The notes: generated from the sequence alone by a model not told the origin. A stretch of DNA of 64,000 nucleotides from an uncultured Polaribacter sp. (GCF_947500975.1 NZ_CANMUE010000006.1:124001-188000), one strand, 5' to 3'; positions 34,984-44,583 are shown, numbered from the stretch's first letter. Numbers and translations: made by a program.

Positions 34984-35014
34984 GAAATAGCTTTTTAATT
35001 CCGGTCAAAAAAAT

Positions 35015-35022
35015 TATCTTTG
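35015..35022 (+). promoter_or_regulatory. Predicted -7 box of the atpD-atpC operon
   Basis: TATCTTTG followed by CAAC, a full TAnnTTTG match, 59 bases before the atpD ATG. Confidence 0.6.
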
Positions 35023-35056
35023 CAACTTGAAAAGAAAAGTGAGCCTCACTTAATAA

Positions 35057-36592
<1,536 letters not shown>

Positions 36593-36649
36593 ACAGTTTA
36601 AAGTTGTGAGCTTTTTTGCTAACAACGAATAACTAAAAATTTAAAAATT

Positions 36650-36943
36650 ATGTTTTTAGAAATTGTAACACCTGAAGCTATATTGTTTTCATCAGAAATT
36701 GATTCTTTATCAGTTCCTGGAATAGACGGAGAGTTTCAAATGTTAAATAATCACGCACCAGTAGTTTCTGTTTTAAAAGAAGGAACCATATATATTCATG
36801 TTCATTCTCAAAATCATTTAGAATTGAATGATTTAAATGACAAGTTGGTAGCGCATGCAAATGATGATAAAATTTTAACTTTACCTATAAATTCTGGAAC
36901 TTTAGAATTGAATGAAAATAAAGTGATTATTTTAGCAGATTAG
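36650..36943 (+). CDS. atpC: F1 ATP synthase subunit epsilon
   Basis: A short 97-residue epsilon: FLEIVTPEAILFSSEIDSLS, then VPGIDGEFQMLNNHAPVVSV, the beta-sandwich that contacts gamma and the c-ring. The C-terminal two-helix inhibitory domain is missing, as is common in Bacteroidota. It couples rotation to the F0 ring. It is the last gene of the two-gene operon, followed by a terminator. Confidence 0.95.
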   Translation: MFLEIVTPEAILFSSEIDSLSVPGIDGEFQMLNNHAPVVSVLKEGTIYIHVHSQNHLELNDLNDKLVAHANDDKILTLPINSGTLELNENKVIILAD

Positions 36944-36966
36944 TTATTATAATTAAAGAATTTATT

Positions 36967-37010
36967 AACCTCAAATTAGTGTAATAGCTATTTTGAGGTT
37001 TTTTATTTTT
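36967..37010 (+). terminator. Rho-independent terminator after atpC
   Basis: AACCTCAAA (36967-36975) pairs with TTTGAGGTT (36992-37000) around a 16-base loop, followed by a T-rich run. Confidence 0.75.
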
Positions 37011-37020
37011 TATAAAACAA

Positions 37021-37051
37021 AAAACATCTTTAAAATTAAAGATGTTTTTTT
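37021..37051 (+). terminator. Second tandem hairpin terminator
   Basis: AAAACATCTTTA (37021-37032) and TAAAGATGTTTT (37037-37048) form a perfect 12-pair stem with loop AAAT and a T-run. No gene lies between this and the first hairpin. The remaining 200 bases to 37249 hold no gene that I can see. Confidence 0.75.
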
Positions 37052-37248
37052 AGCGATTTTCCCGTTTCGAGATAAATTTACATAAGTAAATATTACTCTA
37101 CAAATGTCAATAAAACTTTAAATAATAAGAGGAGTGGAAACCTTTAAAATTGAACAGGAAAAACCCCTATTCTATAACCTGACTTGTTAATGTATTTAAT
37201 TTTATATTGTATTTTTAATCATTATAAATTTTTAAATTCTTTATCGAT

Positions 37249-37896
37249 ATGAAATTACAACTAACCAAACTCTATTTTTTACTTTCTTTATCAATTTTAA
37301 TTTTCTCATGTAAGTCTGAATCTGACCCAAAAGAAAGTGTTAATAATGATAAAGGTATTTCTTGTTATCCAAATAATGAAAGGCCAACTCATGCTATTTC
37401 ATATCAAGATATAGCAAGTATGTTTAAAGAATATGATAATGGACAAAAAAAAGTTTTAGATAAATATATTACCAGTAAAACTAAAGGAAGAGATTCTGTA
37501 GCAACAGTTTCTCAATTTTTTACTTTATCAGAACTAAAACAATATATTGCATATATAGAAAAATTATCAGATGAGAAAGAAATTGAGCTCACAGGTATTA
37601 AAATTTTTACGGCTGCTTATCCTTCAGATTATGAAAAAAAAGAATATAGAAATAGAGTCTCGTTTATTTTAGCTCCAACTACCAATATTGGTGTTAACAA
37701 AAATGTAGCTTATGAGCCTTTAAAATCTGGAATTAAAAAACCTGTTTCTATGCAAAGTGTTCTAGACAAATATGCAGATGAGGCTACAAAAAATGTAAAT
37801 AGAGCATCAATATTTAATTTTGATTTAATGCAAGAAGAACCAAGCTCTGCTTTAAATAGAGGTGAGTTAGGGCCACCATATCAATTTGAAAACTAA
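37249..37896 (+). CDS. Unknown lipoprotein, first gene of a signalling module
   Basis: A lipoprotein signal peptide (LTKLYFLLSLSILIFSCKSE, Cys 21) is followed by about 190 residues with no family that I recognise. The mature part begins with a Ser/Asp/Lys-rich linker, then SYQDIASMFKEYDNGQ and FFTLSELKQYIAYIEKLSDE, suggesting helices, and a long Asn/Lys-rich end. It is probably a membrane-tethered periplasmic protein. Its 3' end meets the start of a multi-pass membrane gene, itself overlapped by a histidine-kinase gene, so it may be a sensor or accessory protein for that pair. Confidence 0.75.
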   Translation: MKLQLTKLYFLLSLSILIFSCKSESDPKESVNNDKGISCYPNNERPTHAISYQDIASMFKEYDNGQKKVLDKYITSKTKGRDSVATVSQFFTLSELKQYIAYIEKLSDEKEIELTGIKIFTAAYPSDYEKKEYRNRVSFILAPTTNIGVNKNVAYEPLKSGIKKPVSMQSVLDKYADEATKNVNRASIFNFDLMQEEPSSALNRGELGPPYQFEN

Positions 37897-37903
37897 AAAT
37901 TTA

Positions 37904-38554
37904 ATGACGGTTAAAGAAATTTACGTATATTTTGAGTATTCCTCTTTATTAATTGCTTTAATGCTTTACACTAAGTATAAAGGTTATCCGTTTTATAAAT
38001 TTTTTTGTTTTTATTTAATAAATGTAGTTTTATTTGGGGTTATTATAAAATACTTTTTGCCTAGTATTCTAATAAAATATAACACTTTTTTAAATCCTAA
38101 AACAATTATTAAGGATATATATAATATTTATACTTTTTTTGAATTTAACTTAATAGCAGTACTTTATTTTAAATTAATAAAAAGAAAAGAAGCACTTAAC
38201 TTAATTAAGTATTTAGCAATTATTTTTAATATAATTTATTTTACTAGTTTTTTTCTTTTAGAGTTAAAAAAGCATACAGTACTCATAGAAGCAATAGTTA
38301 TTAGTGTTTTTATCATTATTTATTTTAGAGAACTTTTAAATTCTAAAGAACTTTTAAAATACAAAAAGCTTTTGCCTTTTTGGGTATCTGTCGGTTTTTT
38401 AATTTATTACTTAACAACTATTCCTTTTTTTGCACAAGTTTATTTTAAGTTAGCTAGCAATTTAGGTAATTTCCCTATCTTTCATTATATTATTATAACA
38501 TTACACCTGTGTTTTATTTATGGTTTAATTATATGCAAGAGGGAGAACAATTAG
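37904..38554 (+). CDS. Multi-pass membrane protein of the signalling module
   Basis: Seven hydrophobic segments fill about 216 residues (YFEYSSLLIALMLYTKYKG, FFCFYLINVVLFGVIIKYFL, EFNLIAVLYFKLI, LAIIFNIIYFTSFFLL, AIVISVFIIIYFREL, FWVSVGFLIYYLTTIPFF and YIIITLHLCFIYGLIICK). No catalytic motif is visible. Its end overlaps the kinase gene by 22 bases, so the two are made together. It looks like a sensor unit split from the kinase, which has only one helix of its own. I chose ATG 37904; a TTG at 37886 is possible and would overlap the lipoprotein gene. Confidence 0.78.
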   Translation: MTVKEIYVYFEYSSLLIALMLYTKYKGYPFYKFFCFYLINVVLFGVIIKYFLPSILIKYNTFLNPKTIIKDIYNIYTFFEFNLIAVLYFKLIKRKEALNLIKYLAIIFNIIYFTSFFLLELKKHTVLIEAIVISVFIIIYFRELLNSKELLKYKKLLPFWVSVGFLIYYLTTIPFFAQVYFKLASNLGNFPIFHYIIITLHLCFIYGLIICKRENN

Positions 38555-39282
38555 TTTTAACGGTTTCAACTATTTTAGTTTTATTAGTAGTAATAGCATT
38601 AATTGTTTTATTTACTGTTTTTCAAAAAAAGAAAAATGAATTGTTAAAAGAACAAGAAGAAGAGAAAAAGCGTTTTGAAAGAGAAATTGCAGAAACTCAA
38701 ATAGAAATTAGAGAAGAAACGTTGAGAAATATTAGTTGGGAGCTACATGATAACATTGGTCAACTTTTAACCTTAGCAAAAATACAATTGCAAAATACCA
38801 CTGAAGAGAATGTTGGTGAAGTAAAAGAAACAATTACTAAGGGGTTAAACGAAGTGAGGGCTTTATCAAAATTAATAAACCCTGAGGCAATGAACACGAT
38901 GGAAATAAAAGATGCTGTTCAATTAGAGATAGATCGTTTTAATCGTTTAAATTTTATAGAATCTAGTTTACAAGTTAATGGGAAAGAAAAAAAGATAGAT
39001 TCTAAAGCAAGTATAATTATATTTAGAATTTTACAAGAATTCTTTTCTAACACAATTAAACACTCTAAAGCTTTAAATCTAAATGTAACTTTAACCTACT
39101 CAGAACAAATGTTGCATATTTTGGCTGAAGATAATGGTATTGGATTTTCGGAATATGAAAGCCTTAAAAAAGGTATTGGGTTAACAAATATAGAAGCTAG
39201 GGCAAAATTAATTGGTGCAACGGCAGTTTTATCTTCAGAAAAAAATAAAGGAACATCTATAGAAATAAAATATAAATTATGA
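38533..39282 (+). CDS. Sensor histidine kinase (HisKA_3 / LuxR-partner type)
   Basis: A single N-terminal membrane helix (LVLTVSTILVLLVVIALIVL) precedes a charged coiled coil (about 32-65), the phospho-acceptor His 72 in SWELHDNIGQLLTLAK and an HATPase_c domain (NTIKHSKA, EDNGIGF, KGIGLTNIEARA). HDNIGQ is the NarX/DesK-like HisKA_3 signature, which pairs with NarL-type regulators such as the one encoded next. There is no periplasmic sensor domain, so signal input probably comes through the adjacent membrane protein. I chose ATG 38533 over GTG 38509. The stop overlaps the response-regulator ATG (ATGA). Confidence 0.9.
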   Translation: MQEGEQLVLTVSTILVLLVVIALIVLFTVFQKKKNELLKEQEEEKKRFEREIAETQIEIREETLRNISWELHDNIGQLLTLAKIQLQNTTEENVGEVKETITKGLNEVRALSKLINPEAMNTMEIKDAVQLEIDRFNRLNFIESSLQVNGKEKKIDSKASIIIFRILQEFFSNTIKHSKALNLNVTLTYSEQMLHILAEDNGIGFSEYESLKKGIGLTNIEARAKLIGATAVLSSEKNKGTSIEIKYKL

Positions 39283-39923
39283 TAAAATATACAGTGGTTA
39301 TTGTTGATGATCATACTTTGCTATCTCAAGCAATTGAAGGTATGGTTAACAGTTTTGCAAAATTTAAAGTTTTATATACTTGTAAAAATGGAAAAGAATT
39401 AACAGAAAAATTTTCTGAATCAGCAAAATTTATTCCAGATATTGTTTTAATGGATATTAATATGCCAATTATGAATGGTATAGAAACTACAGAGTGGATT
39501 GTAGCTAATTATCCTTCAGTAGATGTGATGGCGTTATCAGTAGAAGATGATGATAATACTATACTTAAAATGCTAAAAGTTGGTGCTATTGGTTATTTAT
39601 TAAAAGATACTGAAAAAACAGTTTTGGAAAAAGCGTTAACAGAAATTGCAGAAAATGGCTTCTATCACACAAAAAACATTACCAATTTATTAATTGAATC
39701 TTTTACAGGGAAACGAAAAGCAGAAATTGCTTTTAAAGAAAGAGAGCTTACTTTTTTAAAATTAGCATGTTCTGAATTAACCTATAAAGAAATTGCAGAT
39801 CAAATGTGTTTAAGTCCAAAAACAATAGATGGTTATAGAGATACTTTATTTACTAAGTTAAATGTAAAGAATAGAGTGGGCTTGGTTATGTATGCTATAA
39901 AAAATAAAATTTACACTCCATAA
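39279..39923 (+). CDS. NarL/FixJ-family response regulator
   Basis: The receiver domain shows VIVDDH (8-12), the phospho-acceptor Asp 59 in VLMDINMPIMNG, LSVEDDD and GYLLKDTEK (Lys about 109). The C-terminal LuxR helix-turn-helix follows: FKERELTFLKLACSELTYKE, IADQMCLSPKTIDGYRDTLF and KLNVKNRVGLVMYAIKN. It is the output of the kinase at 38533, with which it overlaps by four bases. Targets are unknown; rbfA begins 21 bases downstream with its own possible promoter. Confidence 0.93.
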   Translation: MIKYTVVIVDDHTLLSQAIEGMVNSFAKFKVLYTCKNGKELTEKFSESAKFIPDIVLMDINMPIMNGIETTEWIVANYPSVDVMALSVEDDDNTILKMLKVGAIGYLLKDTEKTVLEKALTEIAENGFYHTKNITNLLIESFTGKRKAEIAFKERELTFLKLACSELTYKEIADQMCLSPKTIDGYRDTLFTKLNVKNRVGLVMYAIKNKIYTP

Positions 39924-39931
39924 AATTGTCG

Positions 39932-39939
39932 TAAATTTG
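39932..39939 (+). promoter_or_regulatory. Possible -7 box just before rbfA
   Basis: TAAATTTG matches TAnnTTTG and ends five bases before the rbfA ATG, which would give a near-leaderless message. No good -33 is seen, so rbfA may instead be read from the upstream operon. Confidence 0.35.
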
Positions 39940-39943
39940 CCAA

Positions 39944-40339
39944 ATGGAAGAAACCAACAGACAAAGAAAAATTGCAGGTGTATTGCAAAAAGATTTGGTA
40001 GATGTGTTGCAAAAAGCAGCACAAGATGGCATGAAAGGCGTTATAATTTCTGTTTCTAAAGTTCATGTAACTTCAGATTTAGGAGTTGCAAAAGTATATT
40101 TAAGTGTTTTTCCATCAGAAAAAAGAGATGAGCTGGTAAAAGGAGTGCAATCTAACACACCTTTAATAAGACATGAAATGGCTAAAAGAACTCGTAATCA
40201 ATTACGAAGGATGCCAGAATTATTATTCTTTGGTGATGACACTTTAGATTATTTAGAAAATATTGATAATTCTTTGCAAGGAAAAGATGCAAACCCTATT
40301 AAAAATCCTGAAGTTTTACCAAGACGTAAAAAAATATAA
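39944..40339 (+). CDS. rbfA: Ribosome-binding factor A
   Basis: A 131-residue KH-like protein that binds the 30S subunit and helps mature the 5' end of 16S rRNA. The family core is clear: NRQRKIAGVLQKDLVDVLQK, VISVSKVHVTSDLGVAKVYL, then MAKRTRNQLRRMPELLFFGD and DTLDYLENIDNSL. It is followed 35 bases downstream by an FtsX-like permease gene, an order seen in other flavobacteria by my recollection. Confidence 0.94.
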   Translation: MEETNRQRKIAGVLQKDLVDVLQKAAQDGMKGVIISVSKVHVTSDLGVAKVYLSVFPSEKRDELVKGVQSNTPLIRHEMAKRTRNQLRRMPELLFFGDDTLDYLENIDNSLQGKDANPIKNPEVLPRRKKI

Positions 40340-40374
40340 TTTTTAGGAGATTAATTAGCTCTGAAACAAAACAT

Positions 40375-41577
40375 TTGAGTTTTCCTTTTTACATAGCTAA
40401 GAGATATTTATTTACAAAAACCAGTAATAATGCAATAAATATCATAACAATTATAGCCTCATTTGGAGTTATAGTTGGTTCACTTGCGTTGTTTATTGTT
40501 CTTTCTGGTTTTTCTGGTTTAAGTACTTTTAGCAATAGCTTATTAGATGCATCAGATCCAGATTTAAAAATTACTTCTGTTAAAGGAAAATCATTTATTA
40601 TCTCCGATGATATTCAACAAATTTTTAAAAAAAAATCTTCAATTAAAGAGTACTCTAAAGTTATTGAAGAACGTGTTTTCTTGGAATATAATAATAAAAA
40701 TGAGATTGCTTTTATAAAAGGTGTAGATGAAAATTATACCAATATTATTAAAATAGATTCTTCTTTAACTTTTGGAAACTGGCTGGGTAAAGACTATGTA
40801 AATACAGCTGTTATTGGTGAATATATGTCTTATAAACTATCTTTAGGAGTTAATAATTTTAGTGAACCTTTAATAATTAGAGTACCAAAACCTGGTACTG
40901 GCTTTATGAATTATAACAACGCATTTTATAAAACTGATGTACATGTTGTAGATTTATATAGTGGTACTGAGGAGTTTCAAAGTAAATATGTTTTTATAAC
41001 GTACAATCAAGCAAAAAATTTACTAAAGTTTGATAAAAACCAAGTAACAAGCATAGAGTTAAAAGTAAATAATACTAATAATTCTGATAAAATTTCTAAT
41101 CAACTTCAAAACGAATTAGGTAATGATTTTAAAGTGCAAACCAAAGCACAAATGAATGAAGTGTATTATAAAATGATTAATACAGAGAATTTTGTTTCCT
41201 ATCTTATTTTTACATTGATTGTAATTATAGCATTGTTTAATGTTATTGGAGCAATTATAATGATGATTATAGATAAAAAAGATAATTTAAAAACACTTTT
41301 TAGTTTAGGTGCTACCGTTAAGGAAATTAAAAAGATTTTTGCACTCCAAGGTTTTTTATTAACCTTTTTTGGAATGATAATAGGATTAACAATAGGTGTA
41401 ATTTTAGTTTTTCTACAGAAAGAATTTAGCCTATTTATGATTACTGAAAATTTAGCTTACCCTGTAGAATTTAGATTTTCTAATTTATTTATAGTGTTGG
41501 CAACTATAACAGTTTTAGGTTTTGTAGCATCTAAAATTGCAAGCAGTAGAATTTCAAAAGAGTTTATAGAAATTTAA
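40375..41577 (+). CDS. FtsX-like ABC transporter permease (LolC/E-like)
   Basis: Four membrane helices: one near the N-terminus (NIITIIASFGVIVGSLALFI), then a large periplasmic domain (about 45-265), then three C-terminal helices (YLIFTLIVIIALFNVIGAII, QGFLLTFFGMIIGLTIGVIL and LFIVLATITVLGFVASKIA). This is the MacB-PCD/FtsX topology of the lipoprotein-releasing Lol system and related exporters. KDNLKTLFSLGATVKEIKKI matches the conserved cytoplasmic coupling helix. The ATPase partner is not encoded nearby. Start is TTG at 40375, with the Lol-type MSFPFYIAKRYLF N-terminus. Confidence 0.88.
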   Translation: MSFPFYIAKRYLFTKTSNNAINIITIIASFGVIVGSLALFIVLSGFSGLSTFSNSLLDASDPDLKITSVKGKSFIISDDIQQIFKKKSSIKEYSKVIEERVFLEYNNKNEIAFIKGVDENYTNIIKIDSSLTFGNWLGKDYVNTAVIGEYMSYKLSLGVNNFSEPLIIRVPKPGTGFMNYNNAFYKTDVHVVDLYSGTEEFQSKYVFITYNQAKNLLKFDKNQVTSIELKVNNTNNSDKISNQLQNELGNDFKVQTKAQMNEVYYKMINTENFVSYLIFTLIVIIALFNVIGAIIMMIIDKKDNLKTLFSLGATVKEIKKIFALQGFLLTFFGMIIGLTIGVILVFLQKEFSLFMITENLAYPVEFRFSNLFIVLATITVLGFVASKIASSRISKEFIEI

Positions 41578-41614
41578 ATTAAATTTGGTAATCTTGTTTT
41601 TTTTTAAAGTTTGA

Positions 41615-41646
41615 TTAATTTAGATAAGTATACTTATCTAAATTAA
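41615..41646. promoter_or_regulatory. Perfect 32-bp palindrome
   Basis: Each half reads TTAATTTAGATAAGTA, with no mismatch and no spacer. It sits 38 bases after the FtsX-like gene and 73 bases before a small lipoprotein gene, in a gene-free gap. It is not followed by a T-run, so it is a poor terminator and more like an operator. Its inner TTAGATAAG is identical to the left part of the candidate DtxR-family operator at 27456-27471. Confidence 0.6.
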
Positions 41647-41718
41647 ATTGCTTAAAAAAGAATATCTAGAAAAATTGCGCATTATTCTTTTTCATTTATT
41701 AACCTAAAAATTAAAATA

Positions 41719-41976
41719 ATGAAAAAAAATATAATTTTAATTACAATAGTATTATTTATATGTATATCATTTTCTAATTGTACTAATTCTAATAAAAATA
41801 GTGTTTTAGAAAATACTGAAACATCAAATTTTAGTCTTAGAAAGTTTGGGACTGAATATTCTTCTAAATCTAAAGAACCCTCTGTTAATGAAATTAGTGC
41901 TTTAAGAAAAGTTTATCATAATGTTGACGAACTAAAAGAGAATGTTTCTAAAGAGATAAGACCAATTAATTATTAA
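41719..41976 (+). CDS. Small lipoprotein, unknown function
   Basis: The 85-residue protein starts with a lipoprotein signal peptide (MKKNIILITIVLFICISFSN, Cys 21) followed by a Ser/Asn/Lys-rich, probably flexible 64-residue tail. No conserved motif is recognised. The gene is bounded by the palindrome upstream and a hairpin at 42013 downstream, so it appears to be a single-gene unit under separate control. Confidence 0.65.
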   Translation: MKKNIILITIVLFICISFSNCTNSNKNSVLENTETSNFSLRKFGTEYSSKSKEPSVNEISALRKVYHNVDELKENVSKEIRPINY

Positions 41977-42012
41977 AGCAATATTTAAAATAGGATTAGT
42001 TATAATAACTTA

Positions 42013-42040
42013 TATATGCCTCACTTTTTTGAGGCATATA
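42013..42040 (+). terminator. Hairpin after the small lipoprotein gene
   Basis: TATATGCCTCA (42013-42023) and TGAGGCATATA (42030-42040) form an 11-pair stem with a six-base loop. The T-run behind it is weak (TTTG), so termination efficiency is uncertain. The hairpin overlaps the -7 box at 42037. Confidence 0.6.
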
Positions 42041-42044
42041 TTTG
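42037..42044 (+). promoter_or_regulatory. Possible -7 box overlapping the hairpin
   Basis: TATATTTG, a full TAnnTTTG match whose first half is the 3' arm of the hairpin. It would start transcription at or next to the GTG at 42047. Confidence 0.4.
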
Positions 42045-42046
42045 TA

Positions 42047-42466
42047 GTGAACCTTTTTTCTATTTTAACTTTAGATATTATTTTTTCTAATAGATTTATA
42101 GCTTTAATAATTGTAGATTTTTTCACTTATTTAATAATATATTTATCATATTTAAAATTTAAATCAAGTAATATTTACATCAAATTAATTGTAATAACAT
42201 CAATTTTTTTTCCAATTTTAATTGAAATAGATTTATTAATAACGTATTCAATTTTTAATTTCAATGTAAAGCAATTATGTTTTATTCATTACAATCATAA
42301 ATCTTTATTATTAATCTATATTCCTTTATTAATAATTAGTTCTGGTATATCACTATTAATATTTAAAAAAAGAAAAGAATTTAAAAAAGAATACCTTAAA
42401 TATATCTTTTTAGTAGTCTTGACCTTTATTATACTAAACAAAATAGTATTAAAAATATTTGATTAA
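42047..42466 (+). CDS. Small membrane protein, unknown function
   Basis: About 139 residues with four hydrophobic segments (FSILTLDIIFSN, FIALIIVDFFTYLIIYLSYL, LIVITSIFFPILIEIDLLIT and LLIYIPLLIISSGISLLIF), then KKRKEFKKEYLK and a last helix. No family is recognised. There is no ATG in the frame at all; the candidates are TTG 42029, inside the hairpin, and GTG 42047, preferred because it follows the -7 box. The gene is very AT-rich and may be a recent or decaying arrival. It converges on dusB. Confidence 0.5.
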   Translation: MNLFSILTLDIIFSNRFIALIIVDFFTYLIIYLSYLKFKSSNIYIKLIVITSIFFPILIEIDLLITYSIFNFNVKQLCFIHYNHKSLLLIYIPLLIISSGISLLIFKKRKEFKKEYLKYIFLVVLTFIILNKIVLKIFD

Positions 42467-42523
42467 AAAAATTGGAAGATTTCTTGAAATTTAATTAATA
42501 AAGAGTTTATAGAAAGATAAAAT

Positions 42524-43522
42524 TTAAATCTGCGGAATAATAGTATTTCCAAACTTAGCTTCAACTTCATTAAAAGTAGCAAATACATCTTTTGGATCAT
42601 CAGAAGTTACCATTTTCATTCTATATTCTTTAAAATGTGGTATTCCTTTAAAATAATTAGTATAATGTCTTCTAGTTTCAAAAACACCTAATACAGGTCC
42701 TTTCCAATCTATTGCCATTTGTAAGTGTCTTCTAGCTACTTGAGTTCTTTCAGCTATTGTAGGTTTTGCTAAATGTTCTCCAGTATTAAAATAATGTTTA
42801 ACTTCATTAAAAAACCAAGGATATCCAATAGTAGCTCTACCAATCATAGCGCCATCTAAACCATATTTATCTCGCATTTCCATAGCTCTTTCTGGTGATG
42901 TAACATCTCCATTTCCAAAAACAGGAATATGCATTCTTTGGTTATTTTTTACATCTGCAATAGGTTTCCAATCCGCATCACCCTTATACATTTGTGCTCT
43001 AGTTCTACCATGAATAGAAATTGCCGCACAACCAACATCTTGCAAGCGCTCTGCTACTTCTACAATTCTTATTGAATCATGATCCCAACCTAAACGTGTT
43101 TTAACTGTTACTGGAAGTTTAGTATGTTTAACCATAGCTTCAGTTAAAGAAACCATTAAATCTATATCTTTTAAAATACCAGCTCCAGCTCCTTTTGAAA
43201 CTACTTTTTTTACAGGACAACCAAAGTTGATATCTATAATATCTGGATTTGATTTTTCAACAATTTCAATTGTTTTTAGCATTGAATCTAAATTAGCTCC
43301 AAAAATTTGAATTCCAACAGGTCTTTCTTTTTCATAGATATCTAATTTCATAACACTTTTTGCAGCGTCTCTAATTAAGCCTTCAGATGAAATAAACTCT
43401 GTATACACAACATCTGCACCATTCTCTTTACATAAAGCTCTAAACGGAGGGTCAGATACATCTTCCATTGGAGCTAATAATAATGGAAAATCTGGTAATT
43501 CTATGTTGCCTATTTGTATCAA
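42524..43522 (-). CDS. dusB: tRNA-dihydrouridine synthase B
   Basis: A flavin enzyme that reduces uridine in the D-loop of tRNA. The TIM-barrel signatures are complete: LPLLLAPMEDVSDPPFR near the start, then IDINFGCPVKKVVSKGAGAG with the catalytic Cys, VTVKTRLGWD, ISIHGRTRAQMYKG, PVFGNGDV and DGAMIGRATIGYPW. The length of 332 residues is normal. Start is TTG at 43522 (MIQIGNIELP), where the family usually starts; the frame has no ATG before the first conserved block. It lies downstream of a lipoprotein gene on the same strand, 19 bases away. Confidence 0.95.
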   Translation of the reverse strand: MIQIGNIELPDFPLLLAPMEDVSDPPFRALCKENGADVVYTEFISSEGLIRDAAKSVMKLDIYEKERPVGIQIFGANLDSMLKTIEIVEKSNPDIIDINFGCPVKKVVSKGAGAGILKDIDLMVSLTEAMVKHTKLPVTVKTRLGWDHDSIRIVEVAERLQDVGCAAISIHGRTRAQMYKGDADWKPIADVKNNQRMHIPVFGNGDVTSPERAMEMRDKYGLDGAMIGRATIGYPWFFNEVKHYFNTGEHLAKPTIAERTQVARRHLQMAIDWKGPVLGVFETRRHYTNYFKGIPHFKEYRMKMVTSDDPKDVFATFNEVEAKFGNTIIPQI

Positions 43523-43541
43523 AACTTGTGTGCTTTTTAAA

Positions 43542-44195
43542 TTAGTTTTTGCCTAATTCGGTTATTTTTTTCTCGTACAATTTTTTACTTTCAGTAACAG
43601 CTATATTCAATTGTTGCATAATACCATCTACTCTATCTTCTATACTTTTCATTTGTCCGTTTATAGAGTCAAAAGAGTTTAGTGCCGCAGCAACCTCTAA
43701 GGCTTTAACAACTTCAACTGCATCGCCGTGTAAAATTCTTAATTTACCTATTGCTTTTGCAGTATTTGCTAAAGTACCATTGTATTTTGTTCTTGCTTTG
43801 CTAATTGCTGCTAAAAGTGTTGCTTTTGTTGCAGCATCACTAAGACTACTACTTTGGGTTTCCATTGCAGTAAATAAATTGCTAGCCTTAGCTTTTAAGT
43901 CTTCAAATTCTTTGTTTAGGTTATTTACTTTTTTGTTTACTTTTTCCCAGTCTCCATAAACTTTAGCAAACTCTCTATCTTCGTTTTTAGTATCTTCTAA
44001 AGCAAGTTTTAAAGCTCCTAAAGATTTTAATCCTTTGTTTACTTTTGTGTTAGCAGTTTCTTTTTTGTTTTCAAAAGTAGAAACTTGTGCTTTAAACTTT
44101 TCTTTTAAACGAATTAAATCTTCTGGACTATTATCTTTCCAACATGAACTTAAGGATAAAAACAACCCTACATAAAGCAATATTTTTTTAATCAT
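43542..44195 (-). CDS. Coiled-coil lipoprotein, unknown function
   Basis: The signal peptide ends in SLSSCWKD with the lipobox Cys at 18. The mature protein of 200 residues is almost entirely helical with heptad-like Lys, Glu and Leu spacing and a long Ala-rich middle (ATKATLLAAISKARTKYNG, EVVKALEVAAALNSF). It recalls DUF2959-type coiled-coil proteins, but I cannot confirm that family. It should be attached to a membrane and face the periplasm. A -7 box at 44225-44232 drives it, possibly with dusB. Confidence 0.7.
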   Translation of the reverse strand: MIKKILLYVGLFLSLSSCWKDNSPEDLIRLKEKFKAQVSTFENKKETANTKVNKGLKSLGALKLALEDTKNEDREFAKVYGDWEKVNKKVNNLNKEFEDLKAKASNLFTAMETQSSSLSDAATKATLLAAISKARTKYNGTLANTAKAIGKLRILHGDAVEVVKALEVAAALNSFDSINGQMKSIEDRVDGIMQQLNIAVTESKKLYEKKITELGKN

Positions 44196-44224
44196 TCTAT
44201 AAAATTATTCAATATTAATGAGAG

Positions 44225-44232
44225 CAAATATA
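44225..44232 (-). promoter_or_regulatory. Predicted -7 box of the coiled-coil lipoprotein gene
   Basis: Minus-strand TATATTTG, a full match, 30 bases before the ATG at 44195. Confidence 0.55.
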
Positions 44233-44583
44233 CAATGAATATAAATTTATGGGTTTGTAAAACTTCTAAATAGGTTTTTTCTATAAAAAAAGTTGCAAAA
44301 ATTTATTATTTTAAAATATTATTTAACATTAAAATATAAATAAGTAGGACTAAGGAAACTATTTTATTAACCCATCAATTTAATACTTTAGAAAAGTTTT
44401 AAGTTTTTTTTTTGATAAAAGATTAAAAAATGTAGAGAACTACGCAAGTAAATGGGTTTTAAGAAATAGTGATTGAGTTGTTAAAGGCATATGATAAAAT
44501 AGAGATAATACTATTAATTGGAAGAGTTTTAAAATAGTAATTTTAAAGTTAGAAAGAAGGTTTATAAACCCATCTTTTTTTAT
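44233..44583. other. Gene-free stretch between divergent genes, with RNA-like pairing
   Basis: No credible gene is seen on either strand. Around 44452-44460 AATGGGTTT can pair with AAACCCAT just ahead of a T-run at 44574-44580, and a TTAAAAT-agta-ATTTTAA hairpin lies between. This could be a small structured RNA ending at a terminator, but no clear promoter precedes it. Confidence 0.3.

Noticed and set aside
43549..43959. Plus-strand open frame of 136 codons opposite the coiled-coil lipoprotein
   Set aside because: It is antisense to a gene with a clear lipobox and promoter; its translation is hydrophobic because the sense strand is Lys/Ala-rich.
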